DNA of 64,000 nt from Candidatus Pedobacter colombiensis (GCA_029202485.1 CP119313.1:2976001-3040000); one strand, 5' to 3'. Positions 34,749 through 44,552 are shown, numbered from the stretch's first letter. Notes: generated from the sequence alone by a model not told the origin. Numbers and translations are program-made.

Positions 34749-35904
34749 GGATGCTTGATTTTATATTAATAAACTGGCGGATGATTTGTTCATTATCCTG
34801 CCCCAATTTAGGCGAACCTTTGGCTGAAGTTAACAATTCTCCATCAATCCTGATCGGACATCTTGTAGTCTGATACTGATAGCCATCACTCATTTCCACT
34901 TTCTGGATCATGTTTAAGGCTTTAAACCCCTCATGTTCCATCAGTTGCTTCCAATTCAACACATCTGCACACCATATATCTGCAGGCTCCAAAATTGACA
35001 GCCATTTTTCTGTAGTGCCCTTCAGCAAATGATTTGCGAGAATAGGTTTAATCTCATCACGTTTATCAAAAGCTTCGGCAGGTACTACATATTTCTTCAT
35101 TTCTTCGCATTGCAACAAATCGGCTAAAACAGGTATCGATCCCATAGCCAGTGCTATATGTCCATCTTCAGTTTTATAAATACCATAAGGTGCTCCTAAA
35201 TACGCATTTGCATTATTCTTCGCCGTTCGTTCAGGAAGGGCCTCTCCTTCGTTCATAAAAGTGGTAATGGTTTCAAATTGAAAATCATAAGCAGATTCGA
35301 TCATGCTCACCTGTACCAAGGCCCCAACCTTACTTGTTATTTTACGAAACAAACAAGCTAAAATGCCTTGGGCAAGATGCGAGCCAGCAAGCATATCTAC
35401 AATAGATAAACCCATTGCTACAGGTCCACTATCAGCATTACCACTTAACCAGGTTAAGCCCGTGACAGATTGCAACAACAAATCCTGTCCAGGTTTTCCC
35501 TTACCATCAACTTCCACACCGTAACCAGAAAGTTCCCCATAAATGATATTTGGATTGATCTGTTTTACAGATTCATAATCGAAACCCAATCTTTCCATCA
35601 CACCGGGACGAAAGTTATGGATCATCACATCCGCCTTTGCCAAAAGCTCACGTACCATTTGACAATCCCGCTCATCTTTTAAATTCACTTCAAAACTTTC
35701 CTTATTGCGATTGATGGCATGAAAGACAGAAGATTCTCCATTCATGATCACATTAGAAGTGTACAAAGTGCGACAAATATCACCTACACCTAAACGTTCT
35801 ATTTTAATTACCCTTGCACCCATGTCGGCCAACCGCAGACTTGCAGAAGGACCTGACAGAAACTGGCTAAAATCAACTACTAAATATTCTTCAAGGGTGG
35901 TCAT
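34741..35904 (-). CDS. CaiB/BaiF family type III CoA-transferase A
   Basis: The 387-residue enzyme has the family opening LVVDFSQFLSGPSASLRLADMGARVIKIER, the middle GRPG-like block IHNFRPGVMERLGFDY, the ring-domain segment SGYGVEVDGKGKPGQDLLLQSVTGL, and the catalytic aspartate in GLSIVDMLAG at D170, the position of Asp169 in formyl-CoA transferase. The family moves CoA between carboxylic acids. It is a clear paralogue of the next upstream gene (shared NRNKES, LEPxDIWCAxVLN and C-terminal RxPxxIDG blocks). Only 3 bp separate them, so they may form a heteromeric enzyme. The acid substrate is unknown; bile-acid, carnitine and oxalate roles are unlikely here. Confidence 0.92.
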   Translation of the reverse strand: MTTLEEYLVVDFSQFLSGPSASLRLADMGARVIKIERLGVGDICRTLYTSNVIMNGESSVFHAINRNKESFEVNLKDERDCQMVRELLAKADVMIHNFRPGVMERLGFDYESVKQINPNIIYGELSGYGVEVDGKGKPGQDLLLQSVTGLTWLSGNADSGPVAMGLSIVDMLAGSHLAQGILACLFRKITSKVGALVQVSMIESAYDFQFETITTFMNEGEALPERTAKNNANAYLGAPYGIYKTEDGHIALAMGSIPVLADLLQCEEMKKYVVPAEAFDKRDEIKPILANHLLKGTTEKWLSILEPADIWCADVLNWKQLMEHEGFKALNMIQKVEMSDGYQYQTTRCPIRIDGELLTSAKGSPKLGQDNEQIIRQFINIKSSIHD

Positions 35905-35907
35905 ATA

Positions 35908-37059
35908 CTATTTCAATTCAAATTCTTTGTTAATTTTCTGGTTGTCCGCACCAATTTTAGGTGCTGCTTTGCTGGCAAATAATTTACGCCCATCAATCTG
36001 CAAGGGTGCTCTTGTAGTATCCAGTGTTCTCTCATTACCAAGATCCAGCTGTTGCCTCATCTCCATATTTTTAAATACTTCGAGTTCTGTTGCTTCTTTA
36101 TAGTTCAATACTGCGGCACACCAGATATCATGAGGTTCCAATACCTCTAGCCAATGTTGGTTGGTATTGGTTTTAAAAGTCCGTCCCAGCAATGTGATCA
36201 GCTCATCCCTGTTTTCAAATGAGTCTTTAGCATTCGTATAGATTGCAGAAATATCACAACCTATCAGTTTACTGATCTTACTCAAATCCCCCATTGCAAG
36301 TGCAATGTAACCATCAGCGGTTTGATAGGTTCCATAAGGAGCACTTAAATAAGCGTGTCCGCTTCCTTTCACTTTACTCCTTTTCGGTAACTGTCCACCA
36401 TCGTTCAAGTAAGTAGTCAACACCTCAAACTGAACATCCAATGCGGATTCCAGCAGACTTACCTCTACCAATACACTTTTATTTGTTTTTGCCCGCTTAA
36501 TTAAAGCGGCAATAATTCCCTGTGTGAGGTGATTACCACACATAATGTCTGTTACCGACAATCCAAATGGCACCGGACCTTCTTCGCTACTGCCCGATAA
36601 ATGGGTTAATCCCGAAACTGACTGTACCAACAAATCCTGCCCTGGTTTACCTACCCAAGGTCCTTCATTTCCGTAGCCTGTTACTGCGGCATATATAATT
36701 TTAGGGTTAACGGTTTTTACAGACTGGTAATCCAATCCAATTTTCTCCATTACCCCTGGTCTGAAATTATGTGTCATTACATCAGCTCTGGCGATCAGTT
36801 TCCGGATGGCATCTAAATCCTCAGAATTCTTCAGATCTGCAGCATACGATTCTTTATTTCTATTGATGGTATGAAAAAGCAAACTATCCTCATCTACAAA
36901 AAGATTTTTGATGGCCAGTTGTCTGCAGGCATCACCTTTTATCGGACGCTCAATTTTAATGACACGAGCGCCCAAATCAGCCATCTTTAACCCGGCTGAG
37001 GGGCCTGCTAAAAACTGACAAAACTCTAAGACCAGTATTCCTTCAAGTGGTCTTCTCAT
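35908..37059 (-). CDS. CaiB/BaiF family type III CoA-transferase B
   Basis: The 383-residue paralogue of transferase A has LVLEFCQFLAGPSAGLKMADLGARVIKIERP at the start, GYGNEGPWVGKPGQDLLVQSVSGLTHLSG, and catalytic D171 in GLSVTDIMCG. Both paralogues keep the aspartate, so neither looks like a dead subunit. The start codon overlaps the end of the SBP2 gene by 4 nt (ATGA), suggesting translational coupling and a fixed ratio of SBP2 to transferase. The gene order SBP2, transferase B, transferase A, SBP1 looks like a mirrored pair of pairs. The substrate is unknown. Confidence 0.92.
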   Translation of the reverse strand: MRRPLEGILVLEFCQFLAGPSAGLKMADLGARVIKIERPIKGDACRQLAIKNLFVDEDSLLFHTINRNKESYAADLKNSEDLDAIRKLIARADVMTHNFRPGVMEKIGLDYQSVKTVNPKIIYAAVTGYGNEGPWVGKPGQDLLVQSVSGLTHLSGSSEEGPVPFGLSVTDIMCGNHLTQGIIAALIKRAKTNKSVLVEVSLLESALDVQFEVLTTYLNDGGQLPKRSKVKGSGHAYLSAPYGTYQTADGYIALAMGDLSKISKLIGCDISAIYTNAKDSFENRDELITLLGRTFKTNTNQHWLEVLEPHDIWCAAVLNYKEATELEVFKNMEMRQQLDLGNERTLDTTRAPLQIDGRKLFASKAAPKIGADNQKINKEFELK

Positions 37060-38216
37060 GATAATATTAAGCTTCGTGATTCAACATACAACTTGTTCAT
37101 CTGCTCCAGCACGCGTAATTCCGATCCTCCCTCCATCAGGTAATCTCTTACGATATCACCAGCATGATCCTGAAAAAACATGTGTCCATGGTAACGTGGG
37201 CGAAGAAAGGCACGTTGCAAAGCAGGCAAAGTATTGGTAAAGAAATTGCTTGATTTGATGTTCACATCGGTAGCAGTCCATGAACTTAAATGACCTGGCT
37301 GACCGCCATTTTCGAAGAAAACGCTTTGTTGACAAGCAGGGGAAGCTACATAGGCTGCATATTTAACCGCCATTTCTATATTTTCTGAGCTGGAAGACAC
37401 AGCCAATCCCGTACCGCCTAAAGTACTGCGTAAATTGGTTTGCCCATCTAAAGAAATCATATCATGAAAATGCAGCAATTTACGTGCATAACCATTTCTT
37501 GAATAGTTGGAATAGCCATAAGCAAAAGGGCAATAAGCAATGTCATCGCTTAAGGTCATGGCCTCGTACACTTGTATGGGATTTCTTTTAAAATTATCTC
37601 TGTGAATTTTTGAAGCCAGTTCGCGGTACATTTGCAAAGCTTTTACACCAGTTTCCTGCGAAACGATGATGTCTTCTTGCTGACAAGGATCTTCACCAAG
37701 AGAACAGCAGAAAGTATAAAAATTCATCAGCACATCAATGGGAATTCCTGCAAAGGCAACTAAACCTTTATTAGCCAGCTTAAGCAGATCTGCAAAAGAC
37801 GCAGGCAACTTAAAACCATGCTTTTCTAACAGATCAGGTCTGCTTGAAGCTACAGGAGTAGCAGCATCAATGGGCAAAGCCCATTGGTGACCATCATAAG
37901 AGTAACTTTCAAACGAATGTCCAACGGTACTTTTGCACTGGTCATCTAAATAGGCTTTAGTCAGATAAGTATCCAATGGAAGGATAGACTGCATTTTAGC
38001 GGCGAAGCCTGCCCAGGGATGATCGATCACCAACAGATCAAAATGCTGTGCCAACTCTTGTATTGAAAAATCAGCAAATTGCTGTAAACTTCTTTTCTCC
38101 CAGGTAATTTCTACCGATGGGTTTAACTCCGAAAACCGTTGTGCCGTGGCCACCATGGGCACAAAGCCCCGGCTATGGTTCCATGTTATTCCTTTTAAAT
38201 TAATCTTGTCACTCAT
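37056..38216 (-). CDS. Solute-binding-protein homologue lacking a signal peptide (SBP2)
   Basis: This 386-residue protein also follows the solute-binding-protein family 1 layout: ITWNHSRGFVPMVATAQRFSELNPSVEITWEKRSL, FDLLVIDHPWAGFAAKMQSILPLD, SYSYDGHQWALPIDAATPVASSRPDLLEKHGFKLP, and GGTGLAVSSSSENIEMAVKYAAYVASP. It starts MSDKINLKG, with no signal peptide, and lies 9 bp after the GH2 stop, so a longer exported form is impossible. It differs considerably from SBP1, implying a different ligand or a heteromer. It is the first gene of the cytoplasmic CoA block. ABC transporter subunits are absent from the window. Confidence 0.83.
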   Translation of the reverse strand: MSDKINLKGITWNHSRGFVPMVATAQRFSELNPSVEITWEKRSLQQFADFSIQELAQHFDLLVIDHPWAGFAAKMQSILPLDTYLTKAYLDDQCKSTVGHSFESYSYDGHQWALPIDAATPVASSRPDLLEKHGFKLPASFADLLKLANKGLVAFAGIPIDVLMNFYTFCCSLGEDPCQQEDIIVSQETGVKALQMYRELASKIHRDNFKRNPIQVYEAMTLSDDIAYCPFAYGYSNYSRNGYARKLLHFHDMISLDGQTNLRSTLGGTGLAVSSSSENIEMAVKYAAYVASPACQQSVFFENGGQPGHLSSWTATDVNIKSSNFFTNTLPALQRAFLRPRYHGHMFFQDHAGDIVRDYLMEGGSELRVLEQMNKLYVESRSLILS

Positions 38217-38225
38217 GACCTCTTT

Positions 38226-40646
38226 TTACTTTATTCCTTTTACGCTAATCCATACTTCTGAGGGTTTAAGCCCTGCAGATGTCGCTATTAATTTTATTTT
38301 TCCTGCTTTGTTTTTAGCCTCTACAATGGCCAGACACAAGCCACGATAAGCTTTTCTATATTCCGCTTTAAAAGGCTCCAGACTAGCCTGAAAGCCATTA
38401 TCAACACCTGCAATTGTACCCTCACCTTCCAGTTTAAATTGTACCAGGTTATCTGCATCAGGTACCAGGTTTCCTTTTGCATCCAAAATTCTTACGGTAA
38501 CAAAGGAAAGATCCTTTCCATCGGCCGCAATTTGATTTCTATCTGTAAGCAATTCTATTTTAGCCGGTTTACCTGCAGTATTAATCTCCTTAACCAGTAC
38601 CACCTGACCATTCTTTTTAGAAACAGCTTTTAAAGTACCCGGTTCATATTTTACCGACCACACAATGTGCAAGTCTTCTCCCTGTTTGGTTCTCTTTCCT
38701 AATGATTTTCCATTCAAGAATAGTTCTACTTCATCTGCATTGTTGTAATAAGCCCACACATCGACCATTTTACCGGCCGTCCAGTTCCAGTGTGGAAACA
38801 GATGTAATACTGGCTTGTTTGTCCACTCACTCTGGTACATATAGTAGGCATCCTTTGGAAATCCTGCCAAATCAACAATGCCAAAATAAGAGCTTCTGGC
38901 TGGCCATGGATATGGCAATGGTTCTCCTAAATAATCAAATCCTGTCCACACAAATAAACCTGAAACATGGTCGTACTTTTTAGCCTCCTTCCAGGTTTCT
39001 TCATGTGTTGAACCCCAGTAGGCCGATACATTATCATACGACGAAGCTGCAAATTCGGCGTTACCTTCTGTAAATTTCGTTTTGCCATCTTTTGGCCAGC
39101 GACGGATACTATCAGATGGCATTTCATAAAAACCACGGGTATCTAAGGAAGAGGTTGTTTCTGTAGCCAGGAACTTCTGTCCAGGATAATTCTTCGGAAA
39201 ATCCTTATACAGTTTATGGTTATAATTCAAGCCGTATATATCCAATACACCTGCCTGATAAATAAAATTCTTCTTTGCATCGGTTTCTGTAAGTGCGGAT
39301 AAAACCGGGCGGGTAGTATCCAGATCTTTTACCAGTTTCACCAATTCTTTAGTGATGGCTAGGCCAGTACTGTCAAACTGCTCACGAATTTCGTTTCCTA
39401 TGCTCCATAAAATAACTGAAGGATGGTTCCTATCGCGTTTAACCATATCCTGCAGATCGGAAGCATGCCATTCTGTAAAGTTTAAGTGATAATCCTTTGA
39501 GTTTTTCTTCTTCTTCCACATGTCAAAAGCCTCATCCATCACCAGGAAACCCATTTTATCGCAAAGATCAAGTAGTTCCGGCGCTGGTGGATTATGCGCC
39601 GTGCGAATGGCATTACAGCCCATTTCCTTTAGTATTTCAAGCTGACGCTCCATTGCCCTTATATTCACCGCAGCCCCTAAAGCACCTAGATCATGGTGCA
39701 TACAGACACCTAATATTTTTAGATATTCATCATTCAGCGTAAAACCTTTTGCTGCATCAAAATTAAAATAACGAATCCCGAGTGGCGTTTCGTAACTATC
39801 TAACAGTTTTTTACCTACAAATAATCGGGTTACTACTTTGTATAGATGAGGTCGGCTTACTGACCATAATTCCGGGTTGTTTATTGTAGCAAACTGTGTG
39901 ACTTCGGTAAGTGTGTCTTTCAGCATTACATCCTCCGTTTTAGCAGTAGCCACAAGGTTCCCTTTTGTATCAAAAACCTGCGACTGTACATCAACCTTCC
40001 TTTTTAATTTATCCTGATTTCTGACCGTAGTCTTAAAGCTTACTTTAGCTGTCGCTTTACTCACCTCCGGTGTACTTACAAATGTACCCCAATGATCCAC
40101 GGCTACCTTTCCAGTAGCGCTTAACCAAACGTTACGGTAAATACCAGATCCGGAGTACCACCTCGAATCAGGCTGTGCTGAGTTGTCTACCCGCACAGCG
40201 ATGACATTCTTACCAGCCTTTAAATATTTTGTCAGCTCATATCGAAAAGAGCTATAACCATACGGGCGTTTGCCCAGCAAATGATCATTTATCCATACTT
40301 CACTGTTTTTATATACGCCATCAAACTCGATGAATATGTTTTTTTGCTGCAACGCAGCAGGCAAAGTAAACGACTTCCTGTACCAGGCGATCCCCGTGGG
40401 TAATCCACCTCCTTCCGGCTTTGCCGGGTTCTTTTCATCAAATTTCCCTTCAATACTCCAGTCATGTGGCAAGCTCAGCTTTCTCCAGCCTAAATCATTA
40501 AAATCCGACGATTTAGCCTCAGCATGATCTCCTAAAAAAAACTTCCAGTCCTGATTAAAACTTTGGTGTATACGAGACTGACTACTGGCTTTAAGGCCAA
40601 CAATCAATATCAGAAAAAGCAATACCAGGTTCTTTCTTAACGTCAT
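38226..40646 (-). CDS. GH2-family beta-glycosidase (probable beta-galactosidase)
   Basis: An N-terminal signal peptide (LVLLFLILIVGLKASSQ) is followed by the GH2 sandwich (WKFFLGDH, LPHDWSIEGKF, WYRKSFTLP), immunoglobulin-like and TIM-barrel domains. The acid/base region is VILWSIGNEI near residue 415, and the nucleophile region is FLATETTSS near 495; GLFVWTGFDYLGEP also matches. C-terminal Ig-like modules (DGKDLSFVTVRILDAKGNLVPDADN) end the 806 residues. The family includes beta-galactosidases, beta-glucuronidases and others; the sequence favours galactosidase but does not settle it. It sits between the GH43/130-like gene and the SBP2 gene with short spacers. Confidence 0.9.
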   Translation of the reverse strand: MTLRKNLVLLFLILIVGLKASSQSRIHQSFNQDWKFFLGDHAEAKSSDFNDLGWRKLSLPHDWSIEGKFDEKNPAKPEGGGLPTGIAWYRKSFTLPAALQQKNIFIEFDGVYKNSEVWINDHLLGKRPYGYSSFRYELTKYLKAGKNVIAVRVDNSAQPDSRWYSGSGIYRNVWLSATGKVAVDHWGTFVSTPEVSKATAKVSFKTTVRNQDKLKRKVDVQSQVFDTKGNLVATAKTEDVMLKDTLTEVTQFATINNPELWSVSRPHLYKVVTRLFVGKKLLDSYETPLGIRYFNFDAAKGFTLNDEYLKILGVCMHHDLGALGAAVNIRAMERQLEILKEMGCNAIRTAHNPPAPELLDLCDKMGFLVMDEAFDMWKKKKNSKDYHLNFTEWHASDLQDMVKRDRNHPSVILWSIGNEIREQFDSTGLAITKELVKLVKDLDTTRPVLSALTETDAKKNFIYQAGVLDIYGLNYNHKLYKDFPKNYPGQKFLATETTSSLDTRGFYEMPSDSIRRWPKDGKTKFTEGNAEFAASSYDNVSAYWGSTHEETWKEAKKYDHVSGLFVWTGFDYLGEPLPYPWPARSSYFGIVDLAGFPKDAYYMYQSEWTNKPVLHLFPHWNWTAGKMVDVWAYYNNADEVELFLNGKSLGKRTKQGEDLHIVWSVKYEPGTLKAVSKKNGQVVLVKEINTAGKPAKIELLTDRNQIAADGKDLSFVTVRILDAKGNLVPDADNLVQFKLEGEGTIAGVDNGFQASLEPFKAEYRKAYRGLCLAIVEAKNKAGKIKLIATSAGLKPSEVWISVKGIK

Positions 40647-40659
40647 AATTTAAAATTCT

Positions 40660-41775
40660 TTATTTAACATTGCCCGAAACAAAGTCAAGCTTACTCTTCC
40701 CTAAATCTTTAGAAGTGGCCACCGCAATACCACGCTGATCTTTTTTATTTACAGCACAATAGAAATGATAAACTACTCCTTTATATTTTAAAACGAATGA
40801 TTTATGGGCATACAGTTCATCATAAGGCTCAGAGGATTGGATCAGGTTATCTCCCGTCCAATCCGTCCAGTTTACCAGATCATCAGAAGCCGCAAAACGA
40901 TTAAATGAGCCTTTTCTATCCTGCCAGAAAGCCCCAAAATAAAACATCACCCAGGTATTTTTAATCTTCTGAATCACACCGTCTCCGGTAATACCCACAG
41001 GATGATGCACTACAGGATCTTTACCAAATCTTTTCCAGTGTAACATATCATCAGACACTGCCATACCAATCCGCTCATACCATCTTGTTTTCTTATTGTT
41101 TTCCAATGAATCGCCAACAGCATTGTAATACATCACAAAAGGATGTCCTGTTAGCCTCTTTTTATCTTCAATTACTGAACTTTTAAAAAGCTTATGACGG
41201 TTTTCCCACCATCTCACATCTTTATCAAGGGCACTTAAGATAGGTTCCGGCATCCTGGTCCACTCTTGTACCACCCAAGGCTGCTGATCAGTATAAGCCA
41301 TTCCGATTGATAGCGGTTCTGTTTCATAGCCCTTTTCCTTACCTCCGAAATAAGACATCCAGTATTTACCGTTAAACTTACCCAGTTTATAATTACCACC
41401 CCATTTGGTATCTGTTAAAGCATTGTATCCAGCCTTTTGATTATCATCCCATTTACCGGCATCACCAAAGGACATTAAACGCCCCATATTTTCCCAACTC
41501 AGCAGATCACTGCTTTTAGCCAACCAAGTTTCATAGCCTCTTCCACTATAAATCAGGTAAGTCATATACCAAAATTTTCCTTCACGAAAAATTGTAGGAC
41601 AGTCCATTTTATGCTGCTCATCCTCCGGTACCATCACCAATCCGTATTTATAAGGTGTTTTAACCTCCTCATAAATCTCCTGCATCTTAGCTGACGGAAT
41701 ATCATTTTTCGGCGACTGCGCTACAGCAACCGACGAAACCAAGAAAGAAAAACCTAAAACCTTTATCCACTTCAT
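40660..41775 (-). CDS. Secreted five-bladed beta-propeller glycosidase, GH43/GH130-like
   Basis: The 371-residue exported protein (signal IKVLGFSFLVSSVAVAQ) has repeated propeller motifs: DCPTIFREGKFWYMTYLIYSG, YETWLAKSSDLLSWENMG, RIGMAVSDDMLHWKRFGKDPVV, GDGVIQKIKNTWVMFYFGAFW and RFAASDDLVNWTDWTGDNL. Such SSD(L/M)xxW repeats are typical of GH43, GH130 and related five-bladed propellers. Several RG-II-degrading arabinofuranosidases have this fold, so an arabinosidase or galactosidase role is plausible. The family number cannot be fixed by eye. It is the second gene of the long operon. Confidence 0.72.
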   Translation of the reverse strand: MKWIKVLGFSFLVSSVAVAQSPKNDIPSAKMQEIYEEVKTPYKYGLVMVPEDEQHKMDCPTIFREGKFWYMTYLIYSGRGYETWLAKSSDLLSWENMGRLMSFGDAGKWDDNQKAGYNALTDTKWGGNYKLGKFNGKYWMSYFGGKEKGYETEPLSIGMAYTDQQPWVVQEWTRMPEPILSALDKDVRWWENRHKLFKSSVIEDKKRLTGHPFVMYYNAVGDSLENNKKTRWYERIGMAVSDDMLHWKRFGKDPVVHHPVGITGDGVIQKIKNTWVMFYFGAFWQDRKGSFNRFAASDDLVNWTDWTGDNLIQSSEPYDELYAHKSFVLKYKGVVYHFYCAVNKKDQRGIAVATSKDLGKSKLDFVSGNVK

Positions 41776-41783
41776 GATTAAAC

Positions 41784-44552
41784 CTATTGTGCTTTAAATT
41801 TGTAACTACCCGATCCGATCTGCAATACTGCTCTCCCCTTTTCGTAACCTATTAATTTAATTCCTGGATTGTCCTTTACAGGAACATTGTTTTCTGTAAG
41901 TTGCTGTTTTTCCATTGCCGGAATGGAAACGGTAGCTATTGTGTTTGTTGGTATAGTGACCGACAACTCAAATGTCTGGTTTGTTTTTTTCCAGTCCGAA
42001 ACAATCAAACCATATGGAGAAAGATAACTGCCCTTTGCTGAGGTCAGATCACCAACAGGTTCAGGATAAATTTTAATATGTTTAAAGGCAACGGATCCTT
42101 CTTCCTGTCTAATTCCCGCCAGCCCACTGTAAAACCATTCCATAATATGGCCCAACATAAAGTGATTATTGGATACTTCTGGCAATGCAGCCCAGGATTC
42201 TGTTAATGCTGTGGCACCATGTGCCAATTGATATCCGTAACCCGGCACATCACTCCTGCTGTTCATATCAAATATTACATCCGACCTATTCTCTTGTTCC
42301 AAAACCCGCAGAACGTAACGATAACCAATATCACCTGCTGTTAAAGCGTTATTTCTGTCGCGGATGTCCTTAATCAGATTAGCCAACACCTTAGCTTTAT
42401 ATTCTGGCTCAACCAATTGCATATAGATGGCCATGGCATTGGCTGCCTGACTTCCTGTAGCATATTGCCCGGTTTCTTTATTAAAAAAAGTGGTGTTAAA
42501 GGACTGCTTCACCGCAGCAGCGAGCTTACCGTACTTTTCTGCATCTGCAGGTTTACCCAACAAGCTTGCCATTTTTTGCATCAGACATAAATCATAATAA
42601 TAAATGGCTGTACCTGTTACGCCCATTGGGGTTTGCTGTGAAACACCTGGGCGTTTAGGGCCAATATCATACCAATCGCCCAAACCCTGCTTTAATATAT
42701 TATTTTCTGCTTTAGTTTGTAAATAAACAATATAGCGTTGCATAATAGGGTAAGCGTTTTTCAACACTTCGGTATTACCATACCATTCATACAAATACCA
42801 AGGTAAGATAATCCCTGTACTCCCCCATTCAGGAGAATCACGAAACATATCACCACCCCAGGTAAAATGAATGTATTCAGGGGCAACTTCCGGAATCAGT
42901 CCATTATCCAGCTGGGATGTAATTACATCATTTACGATTTTATCAGCTAACGTAGCCACATCATAATTATACATGACCGATGAAATCATCAAATGCGATT
43001 CTTCCAGCCAACCTAACTTTTCACGGTGCGGACAGTCCGTAAATACACTGGCCATATTACTTTTTATGGCCCAATCGATCAATTTATCTGTTTGATTGAA
43101 AAGTTGATTTGAGGATGTAAATCCTCCTACTCTAGCGGCTGCATTACGGGTATGGAGACCTTTTAATTCCAGTATTTCCGGCAAGCCTTTTGGCTTGCTA
43201 TTTCCTGTAGGCACTGCGCCTCTTACTTCCAGGTACCTAAAACCATAATAGGTAAAACGTGGCTGCCAGATTTCTTCCCCTACACCTTTTAATACATATT
43301 CAAAATAAAATGGGCTTCCAGTTGGTTTCTGGTTAACTTTTCCATCTTTAAGTAGTTCCCCTGGATAAATCCTGATGGTATCGCCCTTATTGCCTTTTAC
43401 TTTTAAACTAATGATACCCGAAGCATTTTGTCCGAGATCATATACCCATTCCGTGGTAGAGATTTTAGTAACCTTTTGTGCACCGAAATTTTCAAATACC
43501 TTAAGTGGCTCTGCCTGTTGCGATCTGATGGCCGGTGGCCCATCTACAATTAATACATTTTTCCATTGTGCATCTTTAAAAGATGGTGAATCCCAACCTT
43601 TCTGCTCCAGACGCGCATCGTAATCCTCTCCACCATATATACTGGAAAAGGTAATTGGTCCAGGTGTTGTTTTCCAGCTTTGATCACTGATGATGTTTTC
43701 TGTAGTCCCATCTTTATATTCCAGCAACAACCTACATATCATTTTTGGGTAGCCAAATGCAGGTTTCGACTTTCTAAACCTACCCTTTACCGGAGGCACA
43801 TAATAAAAACCATTACCCAACATTACGCCAATTGTATTCGCTCCCTTAAGCAAGTCATTCGTCAAATCAAAGGTTACATACAGCGCTTCCTTATCATATT
43901 TTACCCAACCCGCATCCAGAAAGTGGTCACCTTGCTTTTTGCCGTTCAAACTCATCTCGAAATGTCCCAGGCCACTGATAAATAAACTGGCTTTAGCTAC
44001 CGGCTTTTTGACGGCAAAATCCTTTCTTAAAAGCGGCAACACATTACTTCCCAAATAAGTATCCTTTTTATTATCTTTTGGCAAGACTGTAACATTAGAA
44101 TCTGCCAATTTCTCATAAGCAATCCATTTGGCATTCTTCCAATCTGCTGTTGTCAAAAGTCCCATTTGCCATTTGGCAATTGTAGCCCAACTTGAAGCAT
44201 TGCCTTTATTGTCCCACACCTTTACTTTCCAGTAATAGGTTTTTCCGGCCATTAAAGCTTTACCTGAATAATTTACCTGCAAAGATTTACCAGAACCTAC
44301 CTTTTTTGAATCCCAGACATTGCCGATATTTTTAGTTAATAAAGTAACATCGTCGGCTACAAGAATATGATAAGCTGATTGTTGTATATTTCTTTCGGCA
44401 GATGCTATTTTCCAACTTAATGCAGGTGCAGCTATTTCAACCCCTGGTGGGTTAGTTCTATAGTCACACCGCAAATCGTATACACTTAAATTTTGTGCAA
44501 AAACCGGTATAGTGAAAAGAAATAAACCAAGGAAATATAATAGTTTGCTCAT
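41784..44552 (-). CDS. GH78-family alpha-L-rhamnosidase
   Basis: At 922 residues with a signal peptide (FLGLFLFTIPVFAQ), this has the usual GH78 layout: an N-terminal fibronectin-like domain (PALSWKIASAERNIQQSAYHILVAD), carbohydrate-binding sandwich domains (ASLFISGLGHFEMSLNGKKQGDHFLDAGW), and an alpha/alpha barrel with the catalytic block FTDCPHREKLGWLEESH near 505-517. A C-terminal sandwich contains GSYLSPYGLIVSDWKK. It removes terminal alpha-L-rhamnose. It is the first gene of the 17-gene minus-strand run, divergent from iclR with 218 bp between, so the operon promoter should lie in that gap. Confidence 0.95.
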   Translation of the reverse strand: MSKLLYFLGLFLFTIPVFAQNLSVYDLRCDYRTNPPGVEIAAPALSWKIASAERNIQQSAYHILVADDVTLLTKNIGNVWDSKKVGSGKSLQVNYSGKALMAGKTYYWKVKVWDNKGNASSWATIAKWQMGLLTTADWKNAKWIAYEKLADSNVTVLPKDNKKDTYLGSNVLPLLRKDFAVKKPVAKASLFISGLGHFEMSLNGKKQGDHFLDAGWVKYDKEALYVTFDLTNDLLKGANTIGVMLGNGFYYVPPVKGRFRKSKPAFGYPKMICRLLLEYKDGTTENIISDQSWKTTPGPITFSSIYGGEDYDARLEQKGWDSPSFKDAQWKNVLIVDGPPAIRSQQAEPLKVFENFGAQKVTKISTTEWVYDLGQNASGIISLKVKGNKGDTIRIYPGELLKDGKVNQKPTGSPFYFEYVLKGVGEEIWQPRFTYYGFRYLEVRGAVPTGNSKPKGLPEILELKGLHTRNAAARVGGFTSSNQLFNQTDKLIDWAIKSNMASVFTDCPHREKLGWLEESHLMISSVMYNYDVATLADKIVNDVITSQLDNGLIPEVAPEYIHFTWGGDMFRDSPEWGSTGIILPWYLYEWYGNTEVLKNAYPIMQRYIVYLQTKAENNILKQGLGDWYDIGPKRPGVSQQTPMGVTGTAIYYYDLCLMQKMASLLGKPADAEKYGKLAAAVKQSFNTTFFNKETGQYATGSQAANAMAIYMQLVEPEYKAKVLANLIKDIRDRNNALTAGDIGYRYVLRVLEQENRSDVIFDMNSRSDVPGYGYQLAHGATALTESWAALPEVSNNHFMLGHIMEWFYSGLAGIRQEEGSVAFKHIKIYPEPVGDLTSAKGSYLSPYGLIVSDWKKTNQTFELSVTIPTNTIATVSIPAMEKQQLTENNVPVKDNPGIKLIGYEKGRAVLQIGSGSYKFKAQ

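Noticed and set aside
33513..38216. ABC sugar transporter operon
   Set aside because: There are only SBP-like genes, without signal peptides; no permease or ATPase is in the window.
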